Shown here piece by piece: positions 8,404-17,601 of a stretch of DNA of 64,000 nt (position 1 is the stretch's first letter; each line of letters begins with the position of its first letter). This stretch comes from Rhodanobacter sp. B04 (GTDB taxonomy: Bacteria > Pseudomonadota > Gammaproteobacteria > Xanthomonadales > Rhodanobacteraceae). The notes under the pieces are model-generated. The model had not been told where the DNA came from, made no database searches, and saw only the letters and a program-made list of their open reading frames with translations. Position numbers and translations under genes: made by a program. Where the stretch lies: the NCBI RefSeq assembly GCF_002001125.1, contig NZ_MUNV01000011.1, positions 1-64,000 on the forward strand. Reading direction: 5' to 3'.

Positions 8404-9042
8404 TCAGTCGGCGGGCGTCTTGTCCTTGTAGCGGCACAGGTCGCGGATCGCGCAGTGCGGGCAGTCCGGCTTGCGCGCCTTGCACACGTAGCGTCCGTGC
8501 AGGATCAGCCAGTGATGGGCGTCCTGCTTGAACTCGGCGGGGATCACCTTCTCCAGCTTGTCCTCGACCGCGCGCACATCCTTGCCCGGCGCGAGGCCGG
8601 TACGGTTGGCGACGCGGAAGATGTGCGTGTCCACCGCGATGGTCGGTTCGCCGAACGCCGTGTTGAGCACCACGTTGGCCGTCTTGCGACCCACGCCCGG
8701 CAACGCTTCCAGCGCTTCGCGGTTAGCTGGCACCTCGCCGTCATGCTGCTCGATCAGGAGCCGGCACAGCGCGATCACGTTCTTCGCCTTCGCGTTGAAC
8801 AGGCCGATCGTGCTGATGTAGCGCTTTAGATTTTCCTCGCCGAGATCGAGCATCGCTTGCGGTGTGTTCGCCACCGGATAAAGTTTCCTGGTCGCCTTGT
8901 TCACGCCGACATCGGTGGCTTGCGCCGACAACACCACCGCGACGAGTAGTTCGAATGGCGTGGTGTAGACAAGCTCGGTGGCCGGGTGCGGGTTGAGTTC
9001 GCGCAGGCGCGTGAACATATCGATCACGTCGGCACGCTTCAC
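8404..9042 (-). CDS. nth: Endonuclease III (DNA glycosylase/AP lyase)
   Basis: A 212-residue bifunctional glycosylase that removes oxidised pyrimidines and nicks abasic sites in base-excision repair. The helix-hairpin-helix [12 protein letters not shown] contains catalytic Lys120, and Asp138 lies in IAVDTHIFR. The C-terminal [4Fe-4S] cluster has the family spacing Cys-x6-Cys-x2-Cys-x5-Cys in [17 protein letters not shown]. Length matches the E. coli enzyme. Translation starts at GTG, which overlaps the TGA of the upstream rnfB-like gene (GTGA), so the two are coupled. Confidence 0.97.
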   Translation of the reverse strand: MKRADVIDMFTRLRELNPHPATELVYTTPFELLVAVVLSAQATDVGVNKATRKLYPVANTPQAMLDLGEENLKRYISTIGLFNAKAKNVIALCRLLIEQHDGEVPANREALEALPGVGRKTANVVLNTAFGEPTIAVDTHIFRVANRTGLAPGKDVRAVEDKLEKVIPAEFKQDAHHWLILHGRYVCKARKPDCPHCAIRDLCRYKDKTPAD

Positions 9043-9656
9043 GGCTTCGGCTCCTGTTGTTTTGCCTTGGCACGGGCCAGTGCCGCCAGCACGGGATTGA
9101 CCGGGCTGGTGGTGGCGTCCACCGCCACCTTGCGTGCGGCCAGCTCGGCTTCGCGTTGCGCCCGTTGGCGTTCCAGCCTTGCCTCGCGGCGCTGGAAATG
9201 CGCGCGCGCGGCATCGGCATGTGCCATGTCGATCTGCTCAACTGGCATCGGCAGCAGCACGATGCAGTCGACCGGGCAGGCCGGCACGCACAATTCACAG
9301 CCGGTGCAGTCGTCGGCGATCACCGTGTGCATCAGCTTGGACGCACCGACGATCGCGTCGACCGGGCACGCCTGGATGCATTTGGTGCAGCCGATGCAAT
9401 CGGCCTCGATGATGCGCGCCAGCGTGCGTGGCTTTTCGACGCCATGTTCGGAGCTCAGCGGCAGCAGTGGTCGTTGCAACAATGCGGCCAGCTTTTCGAT
9501 GCCGGCGACGCCACCGGGCGGACACTGGTTGATCTGCGCCTCGCCACGCGCGATCGCTTCCGCATACGGCCGGCAGCCGTGGTAGCCGCATTGCTCGCAC
9601 TGCGTCTGCGGCAGGATCGCGTCGATGCGGTCGACGATGGCCTGGAACTCAGTCAT
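9039..9656 (-). CDS. rnfB: RnfB-like iron-sulfur protein lacking a membrane anchor
   Basis: A 205-residue ferredoxin-like protein of the RnfB/RsxB family. An N-terminal Fe-S domain contains [17 protein letters not shown] (about residues 18-34) with a further Cys in INQCPPGG. Two [4Fe-4S] ferredoxin motifs follow: [12 protein letters not shown] and [12 protein letters not shown]. The C-terminus is a charged, Ala/Arg-rich tail. Canonical RnfB begins with a transmembrane anchor; this protein starts directly at the cluster domain and no other rnf gene is in the window. The ATG at 9656 overlaps the upstream gene by eight bases. It may supply electrons or clusters to a cytoplasmic partner, nth being the obvious neighbour; that is inference. 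Confidence 0.85.
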   Translation of the reverse strand: MTEFQAIVDRIDAILPQTQCEQCGYHGCRPYAEAIARGEAQINQCPPGGVAGIEKLAALLQRPLLPLSSEHGVEKPRTLARIIEADCIGCTKCIQACPVDAIVGASKLMHTVIADDCTGCELCVPACPVDCIVLLPMPVEQIDMAHADAARAHFQRREARLERQRAQREAELAARKVAVDATTSPVNPVLAALARAKAKQQEPKP

Positions 9657-10104
9657 TACGTGCAGGCGTTCCGGTTTCGGCTGCCGACGCAATCAATTCG
9701 GCGTAGGTGTCCGGTGGGGTTGCTTTCCAGCGGTGGCCGCACGACCTGCAGCGCTCCCTCCACTTGTGCATGGGCCAAATCGGCAAACCCAGGAAGCATC
9801 CGAAGAAAAAGGCCCAGCCGCGATAGTTGGGGTTCTCCTCGATATCGCTGCCGTGACAACACGGACATTGATTGTCGTCTTCCAGGCGATAGTCGCCACG
9901 GTGCCAGCGAGCGAGCACGGCACACGCCTGCTCGATGCACGCATCAGGAACCATGATCACCGCGCCACCGAACGCGATGACCTGATGCCACTTGAGACGC
10001 GACAGGCCGCCTTCGAAGACGAAAGCGGTGCAGCCTTCCTCACGCAGCAAGCCGGCGACGATCTCCGCCTCGGCGTGGTCGAAGGATCGGTGGACGCACC
10101 GCAT
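9649..10104 (-). CDS. DUF2007-type protein with zinc ribbon
   Basis: A 151-residue small protein. Residues 1-70 ([31 protein letters not shown]) resemble DUF2007 'putative signal transducing' domains, which have a ferredoxin-like alpha/beta fold. The second half carries two Cys pairs (CPCC near residue 80 and CRSCGH near 118) that probably form a zinc ribbon, with a hydrophobic stretch [15 protein letters not shown] between them. It follows metG by 14 bases and overlaps rnfB, so it belongs to a metG-DUF2007-rnfB-nth transcript. Function unknown. Confidence 0.7.
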   Translation of the reverse strand: MRCVHRSFDHAEAEIVAGLLREEGCTAFVFEGGLSRLKWHQVIAFGGAVIMVPDACIEQACAVLARWHRGDYRLEDDNQCPCCHGSDIEENPNYRGWAFFFGCFLGLPIWPMHKWRERCRSCGHRWKATPPDTYAELIASAAETGTPARND

Positions 10105-10118
10105 GCGCGACCTCCCGG

Positions 10119-12224
10119 TCAGCGGACCGTGGCACCCGGCATCGCGCCCTGGTCGGCATCGAGCAGGAACAGGTCGCTGCCGCCGTCGCCGGCCGACAGG
10201 ATCATGCCCTCGGACAGGCCGAAGCGCATCTTGCGCGGGGCGAGGTTGGCGATGAACACCACATTGCGGCCGAGCAGCTTTTCCGGCGTGCCGTAGGCGG
10301 CGCGGATGCCGGAGAAGATCTGCCGCTTGCCCAGCGGGCCGGCATCCAGTTCGAAGCGCAGCAGCTTGTCGGAACCGTCGACGAACTCGCAGGCGAGCAC
10401 CTTGCCGATGCGCAGGTCGAGTCTGGCGAAATCGTCGATGCCGATGGTGGCCGGCGCGGCTACGGTGTCATGGCTGGCAGTGCTGTTCTCGCTCATGGGC
10501 TTGCTGGCTTCCTTCGGTTTTTTCACGGCTACGGTCGCGGGCTCGGCTGGGCCGCCCAGCGATTCCTTCGATGCCTCCACCATCGCCTCGATGCGTTTCG
10601 GGTCGATACGGCCGAGCAGCGGTTCGAAGGCATTGATCGTGTGGCCATGCAGTTCGGCGCGTGCGTTCTCGAAATTGTCGATCGGTGCGGCGAGGAACTG
10701 TTCGGCTGCCGTCACGGTGGCCGGCAGTATCGGCTTCAGCAGGCCGGCGAGCAGGCGGAACGCGGTCAGCGCAAACGAACAGACCTGGTGCAGTTCGGCG
10801 CGACGCGATTCGTCCTTCGCCATCGCCCACGGTGCCTTCTCGGCGATGTGGCCGTTGACCAGGTCCGCCATCAGCACGAAGCGGCGGGTGATTTCGGCGA
10901 ACTCGCCGTCTTCGTACAGCTTGTCGATGTCGTCGTAGTGCGACAGCAGGGTCTGCCACAGCGCGGCCTGCTCGGCGTCGAAGTGGGCAGCCAGCCGGCC
11001 GTCGAAGTACTTCTGCACGAAGCCGGCGGTGCGGCTGGCGATGTTCACCCACTTGCCGACCAGGTGCGAGTTGACACGCTCCTCGAACGCCTTGAGGTCG
11101 AGATCGACGTCGACCGGCGCATCGCTGAGCATGGTGGCGAAGTAGTAGCGCAGGAATTCCGGATGGATGCCGGCATCCAGGTAGGTGCGCGCCTGGATGA
11201 AGGTGCCGCGCGACTTCGACATCTTCGCGCCGTTCACCGTGAGGTAGCCGTTGACGTGCAGCGCGGTGGGCGTGCGGAAGTTCGCGCCGTGCAGCATCGC
11301 CGGCCAGAACAGGCCGTGGAAGTTGATGATGTCCTTGCCGATGAAGTGGTGCATCTCGGCGGTGCTGTCAGGGCCGAGGAAGTCGTCGAACTTCAGCCCG
11401 GTCCGATCGCACAGTGCCTTGAAGCTGGCGAGATAGCCGACCGGCGCATCCAGCCACACGTAGAAGAACTTGCCGGGTGCATCGGGGATCGGGAAGCCGA
11501 AGTAGGGCGCGTCGCGCGAGATGTCCCAATCCTTCAGGCCGCCGTCCAGCCATTCCCGCAGTTTCGCCGCGACACCGCTGTTCGCCACCGGCTTGCCGCC
11601 GGTGAACTTGCCGGCGAACCAGTCGCGCAGCAGTCCCTCGAACTTGCCCAGTTCGAAGAAGTAATGCTCCGAGTCGCGCAGCACCGGCGTGGCGCCCGAC
11701 ATCACCGAGTATGGGTTGATCAGGTCGGTCGGCGCATAGGTGGCGCCGCAGTGCTCGCAGTTGTCGCCGTACTGGTCCGGCGTGCCGCAGTTCGGGCATA
11801 CACCCTTGATGTAGCGATCCGGCAGGAACATCTGCTTTTCCGGATCGAACAGCTGCTGGATGCTGCGCTTGGCGATATAGCCGTTGTCGCGCAGGCGCGT
11901 GTAGATCAGCGAGGCCAGCTCGCGGTTCTCGTCCGAATGCGTGGTGTGGTAGTGGTCGAAGCTGAACTGGAAATCCGCGAAGTCGGCTTCATGGCCGGCA
12001 CGAATGCCCGCGATGAAATCTTCCGGCGTCATGCCGGCCTTTTCCGCGGCCAGCATGATCGGCGTGCCGTGGGCATCGTCGGCGGCAACGAAATGCACCT
12101 CGTTGCCCATCATCCGCTGCGCGCGCACCCAGATATCCGTCTGGATGTAACCCAGCATGTGGCCCAGATGCAGCGGGCCATTGGCATAGGGCAAGGCGTG
12201 GGTGACGAGCAGGCGACGACTCAT
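10119..12224 (-). CDS. metG: Methionyl-tRNA synthetase
   Basis: A 701-residue enzyme charging tRNA-Met. The HIGH-type signature is ALPYANGPLHLGHMLGY near the N-terminus and the KMSKS loop is GAKMSKSRGTF near residue 335. A zinc-knuckle insert (CPNCGTPDQYGDNCEHCG, about 142-159) marks the two-Cys-pair MetG type. The last 110 residues (IDDFARLDLRIGKVLACEF onward) form the OB-fold tRNA-binding domain, preceded by an Ala/Lys-rich linker. It is divergent from apbC beyond the DUF2147 gene, a common gammaproteobacterial pairing. Confidence 0.98.
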   Translation of the reverse strand: MSRRLLVTHALPYANGPLHLGHMLGYIQTDIWVRAQRMMGNEVHFVAADDAHGTPIMLAAEKAGMTPEDFIAGIRAGHEADFADFQFSFDHYHTTHSDENRELASLIYTRLRDNGYIAKRSIQQLFDPEKQMFLPDRYIKGVCPNCGTPDQYGDNCEHCGATYAPTDLINPYSVMSGATPVLRDSEHYFFELGKFEGLLRDWFAGKFTGGKPVANSGVAAKLREWLDGGLKDWDISRDAPYFGFPIPDAPGKFFYVWLDAPVGYLASFKALCDRTGLKFDDFLGPDSTAEMHHFIGKDIINFHGLFWPAMLHGANFRTPTALHVNGYLTVNGAKMSKSRGTFIQARTYLDAGIHPEFLRYYFATMLSDAPVDVDLDLKAFEERVNSHLVGKWVNIASRTAGFVQKYFDGRLAAHFDAEQAALWQTLLSHYDDIDKLYEDGEFAEITRRFVLMADLVNGHIAEKAPWAMAKDESRRAELHQVCSFALTAFRLLAGLLKPILPATVTAAEQFLAAPIDNFENARAELHGHTINAFEPLLGRIDPKRIEAMVEASKESLGGPAEPATVAVKKPKEASKPMSENSTASHDTVAAPATIGIDDFARLDLRIGKVLACEFVDGSDKLLRFELDAGPLGKRQIFSGIRAAYGTPEKLLGRNVVFIANLAPRKMRFGLSEGMILSAGDGGSDLFLLDADQGAMPGATVR

Positions 12225-12314
12225 GGCAGACAGGTACTCCGGGATGACTGCGCATTATGGCATGGCCGTCCAAATCCATGCCTGGTGCGGATCGCCAGAG
12301 GCATGCCATAAATG

Positions 12315-12339
12315 AAAAGCGCGCCATCGGCGCGCTTTT
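12315..12339 (-). terminator. Intrinsic terminator between DUF2147 gene and metG
   Basis: AAAAGCGCGCC (12315-12325) and GGCGCGCTTTT (12329-12339) form a perfect 11-bp stem with a three-base loop; both strands read T-rich tails. It would end the leftward DUF2147 transcript before metG. Confidence 0.85.
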
Positions 12340-12361
12340 CCACGTCAGGCCACGGGGGCGG

Positions 12362-12826
12362 TTACTGTTGCCGCTCCCATACCTGGCTGCGGCCAAGCAG
12401 GGCAAAACCGATATAGCCATGCACGTCGAGTTTCTGCCCGCCATCGGTCAAGGTGAGCCTGACCTTGTAGACCTTGCCGTTCTTGGGGTCGAGGATCTTG
12501 CCGCCGTTCCAGACGTCGTCGTCCTTGCTCACGCCCCACATGATGGTCATGCCGATGATCGGCTGATCCTTGTTGGCACCGTTGCATTGCGTGCACTTCG
12601 GGGGATTGCCGTCGCGGGCAATGTCCTCCGGTGTCGCATTCATCACCTGCAGCACCTTGCCCTGCAGTTTGCCGTTGTTTTCGGTGATCTGGATGATCGA
12701 GGTGGGCTTGCCGGTCGCGTCGTCGACCTGTTTCCACGTGCCTACTGGCGTGTCATTGGCGGCAAAGGCGGCGCTGGCGCCCAGCAGCAGGCTGGCGGCG
12801 ATGGCGAGTCGGAACAGTGGCTTCAT
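12362..12826 (-). CDS. Exported DUF2147 family protein
   Basis: A 154-residue secreted protein. A signal peptide (MKPLFRLAIAASLLLGASAAFA) is followed by a DUF2147 domain: PVGTWKQVDDATGKPTSIIQITENNGKLQGKVLQ, a CTQCNG motif near residue 78, and a beta-rich C-terminus. DUF2147 proteins are small periplasmic, possibly lipocalin-like proteins of unknown role. The ATG at 12826 has GGGAGGT upstream; an earlier in-frame ATG lacks such a site. It stands alone between metG and apbC with its own terminator. Confidence 0.85.
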   Translation of the reverse strand: MKPLFRLAIAASLLLGASAAFAANDTPVGTWKQVDDATGKPTSIIQITENNGKLQGKVLQVMNATPEDIARDGNPPKCTQCNGANKDQPIIGMTIMWGVSKDDDVWNGGKILDPKNGKVYKVRLTLTDGGQKLDVHGYIGFALLGRSQVWERQQ

Positions 12827-12987
12827 GATGACCTCCCGTACGAAAGCGTATGGCCGGAGCCTGCCGGGGCCTGTCCGGAGCGTCAAGCTGCATTGCGCCA
12901 TGCGCTGTGCGGGTTGGCTGATCTGGCTCAGGCGGCACCGGGATGTGGGCTGGCATAATAAGCAGTCCCCCTATCATTCGAGTTCCC

Positions 12988-14082
12988 ATGACACAGGCGA
13001 GCGAAGCCCTGATCCGCCGCATCCTCGGCGAACTGATCGACACCCATACCGGCGCGCCACTGGTCGAGTCCTTGCGTGCGGTCGGCGTGGACGGGACGCG
13101 CGTGTCGGTGGACATGCAGCTTGGCTATCCGGCGGCGGGTGCGATAGACAGCCTGACCGGGCGCGTTCGACAGGCCCTGGAGAGCGACCCGGCGATCGAA
13201 TCGGCGGCCGTCTCGATCACCAGCCGCGTCCACGTGCACAAGGTGCAGGGCACGCTGGGGCCGCTGCCGAACGTGAAGAACATCATCGTGGTGGCATCCG
13301 GCAAGGGCGGCGTGGGCAAGTCCACGGTGTCGGCGAACCTGGCGCTGGCGCTGCAGGCCGAGGGCGCGAAGGTCGGCGTGCTGGATGCCGACATCTACGG
13401 CCCCAGCCAGCCGACCATGCTGGGTGTGCATGGCAAGCCGGAATCGCCGGACGGCAAGAGCATCATCCCGATGCAGGCGCATGGCATGCCGGTGATGTCG
13501 ATCGGCTTTCTGGTGGAAGCGGACACGCCGATGATCTGGCGCGGCCCGATGGTGACGCAGGCGATGATGCAGCTGCTCACCGACACGCGTTGGGAGCAGT
13601 TGGACTATCTGATCGTCGACCTGCCGCCGGGTACCGGCGACATCCAGCTCACGCTGTCGCAGAAGGTGCCGGTGGCCGGTGCGGTGATCGTCACCACGCC
13701 GCAGGACATCGCCCTGCTGGATGCGCGCAAGGCGCTGAAGATGTTCGAGAAGGTCGAGGTGCCGGTGCTCGGCGTGGTGGAGAACATGGCCACGCATGTC
13801 TGCTCCCACTGCGGCCACGAGGAGCACATCTTCGGCGAGGGCGGTGGCGAGCGGATGTCGGCGCAATACGGGGTGCCGTATCTGGGCTCGTTGCCGCTGG
13901 ACATCCGTATCCGCGAGCAGGCCGATGGCGGCACGCCCACCGTGGTGGCGATGCCGGATTCCGATCTGACGGCCCGCTACCGCGAGATTGCGCGCAATGC
14001 GGCAGGCCGCCTGTCGCGCCAGCCACGCAACAAGTCGCTGGGACTGGGCAAGATCGTGGTACAGGGCGCGCCTGCCGCATGA
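12988..14082 (+). CDS. apbC: Iron-sulfur cluster carrier protein, Mrp/ApbC ATPase
   Basis: A 364-residue P-loop protein that carries and transfers [4Fe-4S] clusters. The N-terminal 90 residues are the DUF59/MIP18 domain. The deviant Walker A is VASGKGGVGKSTVSANL (about 97-113), followed by DADIYGPSQPTMLG and DLPPGTGDIQLTL. The cluster-binding pair is in HVCSHCGHEE. The start at 12988 gives MTQASEALIRRIL; upstream frame extension has no family match. Its stop overlaps the FMN reductase start (ATGA). Confidence 0.95.
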   Translation: MTQASEALIRRILGELIDTHTGAPLVESLRAVGVDGTRVSVDMQLGYPAAGAIDSLTGRVRQALESDPAIESAAVSITSRVHVHKVQGTLGPLPNVKNIIVVASGKGGVGKSTVSANLALALQAEGAKVGVLDADIYGPSQPTMLGVHGKPESPDGKSIIPMQAHGMPVMSIGFLVEADTPMIWRGPMVTQAMMQLLTDTRWEQLDYLIVDLPPGTGDIQLTLSQKVPVAGAVIVTTPQDIALLDARKALKMFEKVEVPVLGVVENMATHVCSHCGHEEHIFGEGGGERMSAQYGVPYLGSLPLDIRIREQADGGTPTVVAMPDSDLTARYREIARNAAGRLSRQPRNKSLGLGKIVVQGAPAA

Positions 14083-14624
14083 CGCTGGCGCGGCGGCGGG
14101 TGTTGTGCCTGTCCGGAAGCCTGCGCCGAGTCTCGGCAAACACGGCCGCATTGCAGGCAGCACAGCAGCTGGCAGCAGGTACGCTGGAACTCGATCTCTA
14201 TGCGGGCCTTGGCGCACTACCACTGTTCAATCCGGATGACGAGGCCGCATCCTTGCCTGCTACCGTGCTTGCGTTGCGTGAGACAGTGAGAAGCGCGGAT
14301 GCCTTGCTGATCGCCTGCCCCGAGTATGCGCATGGCGTGCCCGGCGCGTTCAAGAACCTGCTCGACTGGCTGGTGGGCAGTCTGGAGTTTCCGGGCAAGC
14401 CGGTGCTGCTGCTGAATACCGCGGCACGTGGTTCGCATCATGCGCAGGATGCGCTGGGCGAGATCCTACACACCATGGCTGCCCGATTGCTGACCACGCA
14501 TCCGTTCATGGTGGCCTTGCCGGGGGCCGGCTGCAGCGTCGCGCAGGTGTTGGCCAGTACCGAACGCTGCATGGAGTTGCGCGCGGCGCTGGACGTGCTT
14601 GCCGCAGCCCTGGCGGTGGCGTGA
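14079..14624 (+). CDS. NADPH-dependent FMN reductase family protein
   Basis: A 181-residue flavodoxin-like oxidoreductase. The phosphate-binding loop is LCLSGSLRRVSANTAAL (about residues 9-25), then ALLIACPEYAHGVPGAFKNLLDWLVG and FPGKPVLLLNTAARG, all typical of the FMN_red family. It probably uses NAD(P)H to reduce FMN or quinones. It is translationally coupled to apbC. Confidence 0.85.
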   Translation: MTLARRRVLCLSGSLRRVSANTAALQAAQQLAAGTLELDLYAGLGALPLFNPDDEAASLPATVLALRETVRSADALLIACPEYAHGVPGAFKNLLDWLVGSLEFPGKPVLLLNTAARGSHHAQDALGEILHTMAARLLTTHPFMVALPGAGCSVAQVLASTERCMELRAALDVLAAALAVA

Positions 14625-14675
14625 AAGCCTGCAGGCTGGCGTGGTGGCAGCCTGACCATGTATTTTTGTCGTTTG

Positions 14676-14694
14676 CGCCCGGCTCAGCCGGGCG
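14676..14694 (+). other. Hairpin upstream of dcd
   Basis: CGCCCGG (14676-14682) and CCGGGCG (14688-14694) form a 7-bp GC stem with a five-base loop, 25 bases before the dcd start. It lacks a T-tail. It may be a weak terminator for the reductase gene or a leader structure of dcd. Confidence 0.35.
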
Positions 14695-14718
14695 ATCCTG
14701 CTACCGACCGGAGTCCGC

Positions 14719-15285
14719 GTGAGCATCAAGTCCGACAAGTGGATTCGCCGCATGGCCGAGAGCCAGGGCATGATCGAGCCGTTCGAGCCTGGCCAGGTCA
14801 AGCTGCGCGATGGCCAGAAGCTGGTCTCCTATGGCACCTCCAGCTACGGCTACGACGTGCGTTGCGCGCGCGAATTCAAGATCTTCACCAATATCAACTC
14901 CACCATCGTCGATCCGAAAGCGTTCGATCCGACCAGCTTCGTCGACGTCGAGGCGGACGTCTGCATCATCCCGCCGAACTCGTTCGCGCTGGCGCGCACG
15001 GTCGAGTACTTCCGCATCCCGCGCAAGGTGCTGACCATCTGCCTGGGCAAGAGCACCTACGCGCGTTGCGGCATCATCGTCAACGTGACGCCGCTGGAGC
15101 CGGAGTGGGAAGGCCACGTGACGCTGGAGTTCTCCAACACCACGCCGCTGCCCGCAAAAATATATGCCAACGAAGGCGTGGCGCAGATGCTGTTCCTCGA
15201 ATCCGACGAGGAATGCGAGACCAGCTACAAGGATCGCGGCGGCAAGTACCAGGGTCAGCAGGGCGTGACCCTGCCGCGTACCTGA
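14719..15285 (+). CDS. dcd: dCTP deaminase
   Basis: A 188-residue enzyme converting dCTP to dUTP for thymidylate synthesis. Family motifs seen are [38 protein letters not shown] and the catalytic region [21 protein letters not shown], ending with [13 protein letters not shown]. Length equals typical proteobacterial Dcd. Translation starts at GTG with CGGAG upstream. Confidence 0.97.
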   Translation: MSIKSDKWIRRMAESQGMIEPFEPGQVKLRDGQKLVSYGTSSYGYDVRCAREFKIFTNINSTIVDPKAFDPTSFVDVEADVCIIPPNSFALARTVEYFRIPRKVLTICLGKSTYARCGIIVNVTPLEPEWEGHVTLEFSNTTPLPAKIYANEGVAQMLFLESDEECETSYKDRGGKYQGQQGVTLPRT

Positions 15286-15382
15286 GCGATCGCCTGAACG
15301 GCCGGCACGGGCAACGCTCCGATTGCCGCGGCCGGGCGTTACACTTCACCCGATTGAACCGATCGACCTCCAGGAGACCTGC

Positions 15383-15859
15383 ATGATCCGCTTTTCCACA
15401 TGGCTGACGCGCGCCACCGCCGCGATCATGCTGGGCAGCACGCTGCTGCTTGCCGGTTGCCATTTCGGCGGCACCAAGGGTGACGTTGCCACTAGCTCCA
15501 TGAAAGGGCAGTTCGACGCGACCATTGAAGCGTACAAGGAAGGTCAGTTTCTGGTAGACGGCGCCGTACTGTCGTCGGCGGATCTCGGCAGCCATTTCGC
15601 TTACTTGAAGGATCAGGGCAAGCTGCCGAGGACGGTGCTGCTGGTGAACAGCGACGACTCGAAGATCCGCAAACAGCATTTGCAGTACATGGCACGGCTT
15701 CGGCTGGATTACGGGTTTCGCGTGTATTACGACGACAAGGGCACGCTGAAGGAGATCAACCCGATCGACACCAAGGCGCGCCAGCTTGAGGATCACCATG
15801 ATCGGGCCCCGGTGGAGGTCCCGCCGCCGCAGGATCATACCGGCGGTCAGCAGTACTGA
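15383..15859 (+). CDS. Uncharacterised lipoprotein
   Basis: A 158-residue protein with a lipoprotein signal: a hydrophobic segment ending in LLLAGC (Cys at about residue 26), so it should be lipid-anchored in the envelope. The mature part has no recognised domain; it contains GQFDATIEAYKEGQFLVDGAVLSSADLGSHF and a mixed alpha/beta-looking DQGKLPRTVLLVNSDDSKIRK followed by a charged tail. CAGGAG precedes the ATG. It follows dcd by 97 bases and ends at a terminator. Confidence 0.7.
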   Translation: MIRFSTWLTRATAAIMLGSTLLLAGCHFGGTKGDVATSSMKGQFDATIEAYKEGQFLVDGAVLSSADLGSHFAYLKDQGKLPRTVLLVNSDDSKIRKQHLQYMARLRLDYGFRVYYDDKGTLKEINPIDTKARQLEDHHDRAPVEVPPPQDHTGGQQY

Positions 15860-15892
15860 TCCCGGCTACTCCTACCTCACGCACTTCCATCG

Positions 15893-15923
15893 AAAGCCCG
15901 CGGAGCAATCCGTGGGCTTTTTC
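15893..15923 (+). terminator. Intrinsic terminator after lipoprotein gene
   Basis: AAAGCCCGCGG and CCGTGGGCTTTTT form an 11-bp stem with one mismatch, a six-base loop and a T-run. Confidence 0.8.
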
Positions 15924-15960
15924 GTGGGGGCGAATACCGACGCTATCGGTATCGCTGCAT

Positions 15961-16614
15961 TCAGTCGAGCGCGCCGCCACCGAGCTTGCGATCGACAGGT
16001 GTGGCGACCGCCGTTCGCAACGCGACCTCCAGGCCATGCACCACGTCGTCCAGCGCCATGCTGGCGGCGCCACGCCGTGCTGCCGCCTGTGCCGGCAAAT
16101 ACGGGATATGGATGAAGCCGGCGCGCACACTGCGTTTCATGGCAGCCAGATGCAGCATGGCATAAGCGATGTGGTTGCAGACATAGGTGCCAGCGCTGTT
16201 CGATATCTCGGCCGGCAGTCCTTGCGCATGCAGTGCCGCAAGCATCGCCTTGATCGGCAGCGTGCTGAAGTACGCCGCGGGTGCGCCGGCGATCACGGGC
16301 TCGTCGATCGGCTGCGCTCCGGCGTTGTCGGGAATGCGCGCATCCTGCAGGTTGATCGCCACCCGCTCGATCGACAACTGCGCCCGCCCACCGGCTTGGC
16401 CGACGCCAAGCAGGATCGTTGGAGCCAGCTCGCGCACCGCCGCCTTGAGCTTACGCAGCGAACCGGCAAACTCCGTCGGCAACTGCAGCGCGACAATCCG
16501 GTGCCCGCCGATGCGCTTGCCGTGCAGTGCGCGCACGGCCTCCCATGACGGGTTGATGCTTTCGCCGCCGAACGGATCGAAGCCGGTCAACAGAATGCGT
16601 GGGATGGTACTCAT
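15961..16614 (-). CDS. pcp: Pyroglutamyl-peptidase I
   Basis: A 217-residue cysteine peptidase (family C15) that removes N-terminal pyroglutamate (5-oxoproline) from peptides. The catalytic triad is visible as Glu83 in SIERVAIN, Cys146 in AGTYVCNH and His169 in AGFIHIPYLP; the N-terminal LLTGFDPFGGESINPSWEAV is typical. It is the last gene of a leftward cluster containing the three 5-oxoprolinase subunits and two predicted permease subunits, so peptide-derived pyroglutamate can be converted to glutamate by one operon. Confidence 0.96.
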   Translation of the reverse strand: MSTIPRILLTGFDPFGGESINPSWEAVRALHGKRIGGHRIVALQLPTEFAGSLRKLKAAVRELAPTILLGVGQAGGRAQLSIERVAINLQDARIPDNAGAQPIDEPVIAGAPAAYFSTLPIKAMLAALHAQGLPAEISNSAGTYVCNHIAYAMLHLAAMKRSVRAGFIHIPYLPAQAAARRGAASMALDDVVHGLEVALRTAVATPVDRKLGGGALD

Positions 16615-16630
16615 GCAGGCCTCATCGAAT

Positions 16631-17599
16631 TCAACGGAATACCAGCAGCCACATCAACATGAAGGTGGTGGCAAGAATCCACAAGGCGCTCCATGCCTGC
16701 GCGCGCATCACTCCATAGGGGCTGCGCAATTCCAGCAGCGCCGCCGGCACCAGGTTGAAGTCGGCTGCCATCGGCGTCAGCAAGGTGCCGCAGTAGCCGC
16801 ACAGCATGCCCATCGAGCCGAGGATTGCCGGGTTTGCGCCGTGCCGATGGATCAGCAGCGGCAGGCCGATGCCGGCCATCATCACCGGAAACGCCGCGAA
16901 CGCGTTGCCCATGATTACGGTGAACAGCACCATGCCGAGGGCGAAGGCGAGCAGGCAGGCGAAGGCGCTGCCGGTCGGCAGGAAGGTGCCGGCCAGCGCC
17001 GTGATCGCCGCGCCCACGCCGCTTTGCGTGAACACCTCGCCCAGCGCTGCCAGCAGCAGCGGCAGCAGCGTCGCCCAGCCGATCGCATCGAGCAGGCGTC
17101 GACCTTCGGCCAGGCCGTCGTGCATCGGTGCATGCGCCACCTGCGCTGCCGCGAACAGCGCCACCAGACAGGCCAGCGCCAGCCCGGTCAGGGTCATCTG
17201 CGCTGTGGCGAATACCGCATGGCCTGCAATGAACAGATGCGCACCGAACAACGCCACCAGCAGGGTCACCAGCGGAATCAGCAGGGCGGGCACGAACAAC
17301 CGGTGACCGAGCCGGATCGCCGACTGCAGGCGTTGCTCGGCGCTGTTGCCTTCGACGTGCGCGTGGCGGCGCAGACGCGGCGCCAGCAACGCGAGCACGA
17401 TCACTCCGGCGCCAGCGAGTTGCGCTGGCAAAGCGTTGCCGGCGGCCTGTTGCGCCAGCACGTAGTCGCCAGTGCCGAACAGTACGCCCAGCACCAGCCA
17501 GAATGCCGCGTGCCAGCCGTGCCGTTCGCGCAGATTGCGCAGGCCGGTGTAGAGCAGAAAGGCGGCGATCAGCCAGTAGGCGTATTCGATGCGCAGCAT
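16631..17599 (-). CDS. DUF979 membrane protein, putative 5-oxoproline transporter subunit
   Basis: A 322-residue polytopic membrane protein of the DUF979 family, with hydrophobic segments along its whole length and the conserved NAFAAFPVMMAGIGLPLLI and GYCGTLLTPMAADFNLVPAALLEL. DUF979 genes occur paired with DUF969 and often near pcp and 5-oxoprolinase genes, hence the suggested role in 5-oxoproline transport; this is not proven. The ATG at 17599 lies just after the DUF969 stop. Confidence 0.8.
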   Translation of the reverse strand: MLRIEYAYWLIAAFLLYTGLRNLRERHGWHAAFWLVLGVLFGTGDYVLAQQAAGNALPAQLAGAGVIVLALLAPRLRRHAHVEGNSAEQRLQSAIRLGHRLFVPALLIPLVTLLVALFGAHLFIAGHAVFATAQMTLTGLALACLVALFAAAQVAHAPMHDGLAEGRRLLDAIGWATLLPLLLAALGEVFTQSGVGAAITALAGTFLPTGSAFACLLAFALGMVLFTVIMGNAFAAFPVMMAGIGLPLLIHRHGANPAILGSMGMLCGYCGTLLTPMAADFNLVPAALLELRSPYGVMRAQAWSALWILATTFMLMWLLVFR

Positions 17600-17601
17600 G
17601 C

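Noticed and set aside
12570-14624. Very long plus-strand frame over apbC and upstream
   Set aside because: Only its last 181 codons match a protein family (FMN reductase); the rest is an antisense or off-frame shadow of DUF2147 and apbC coding DNA.
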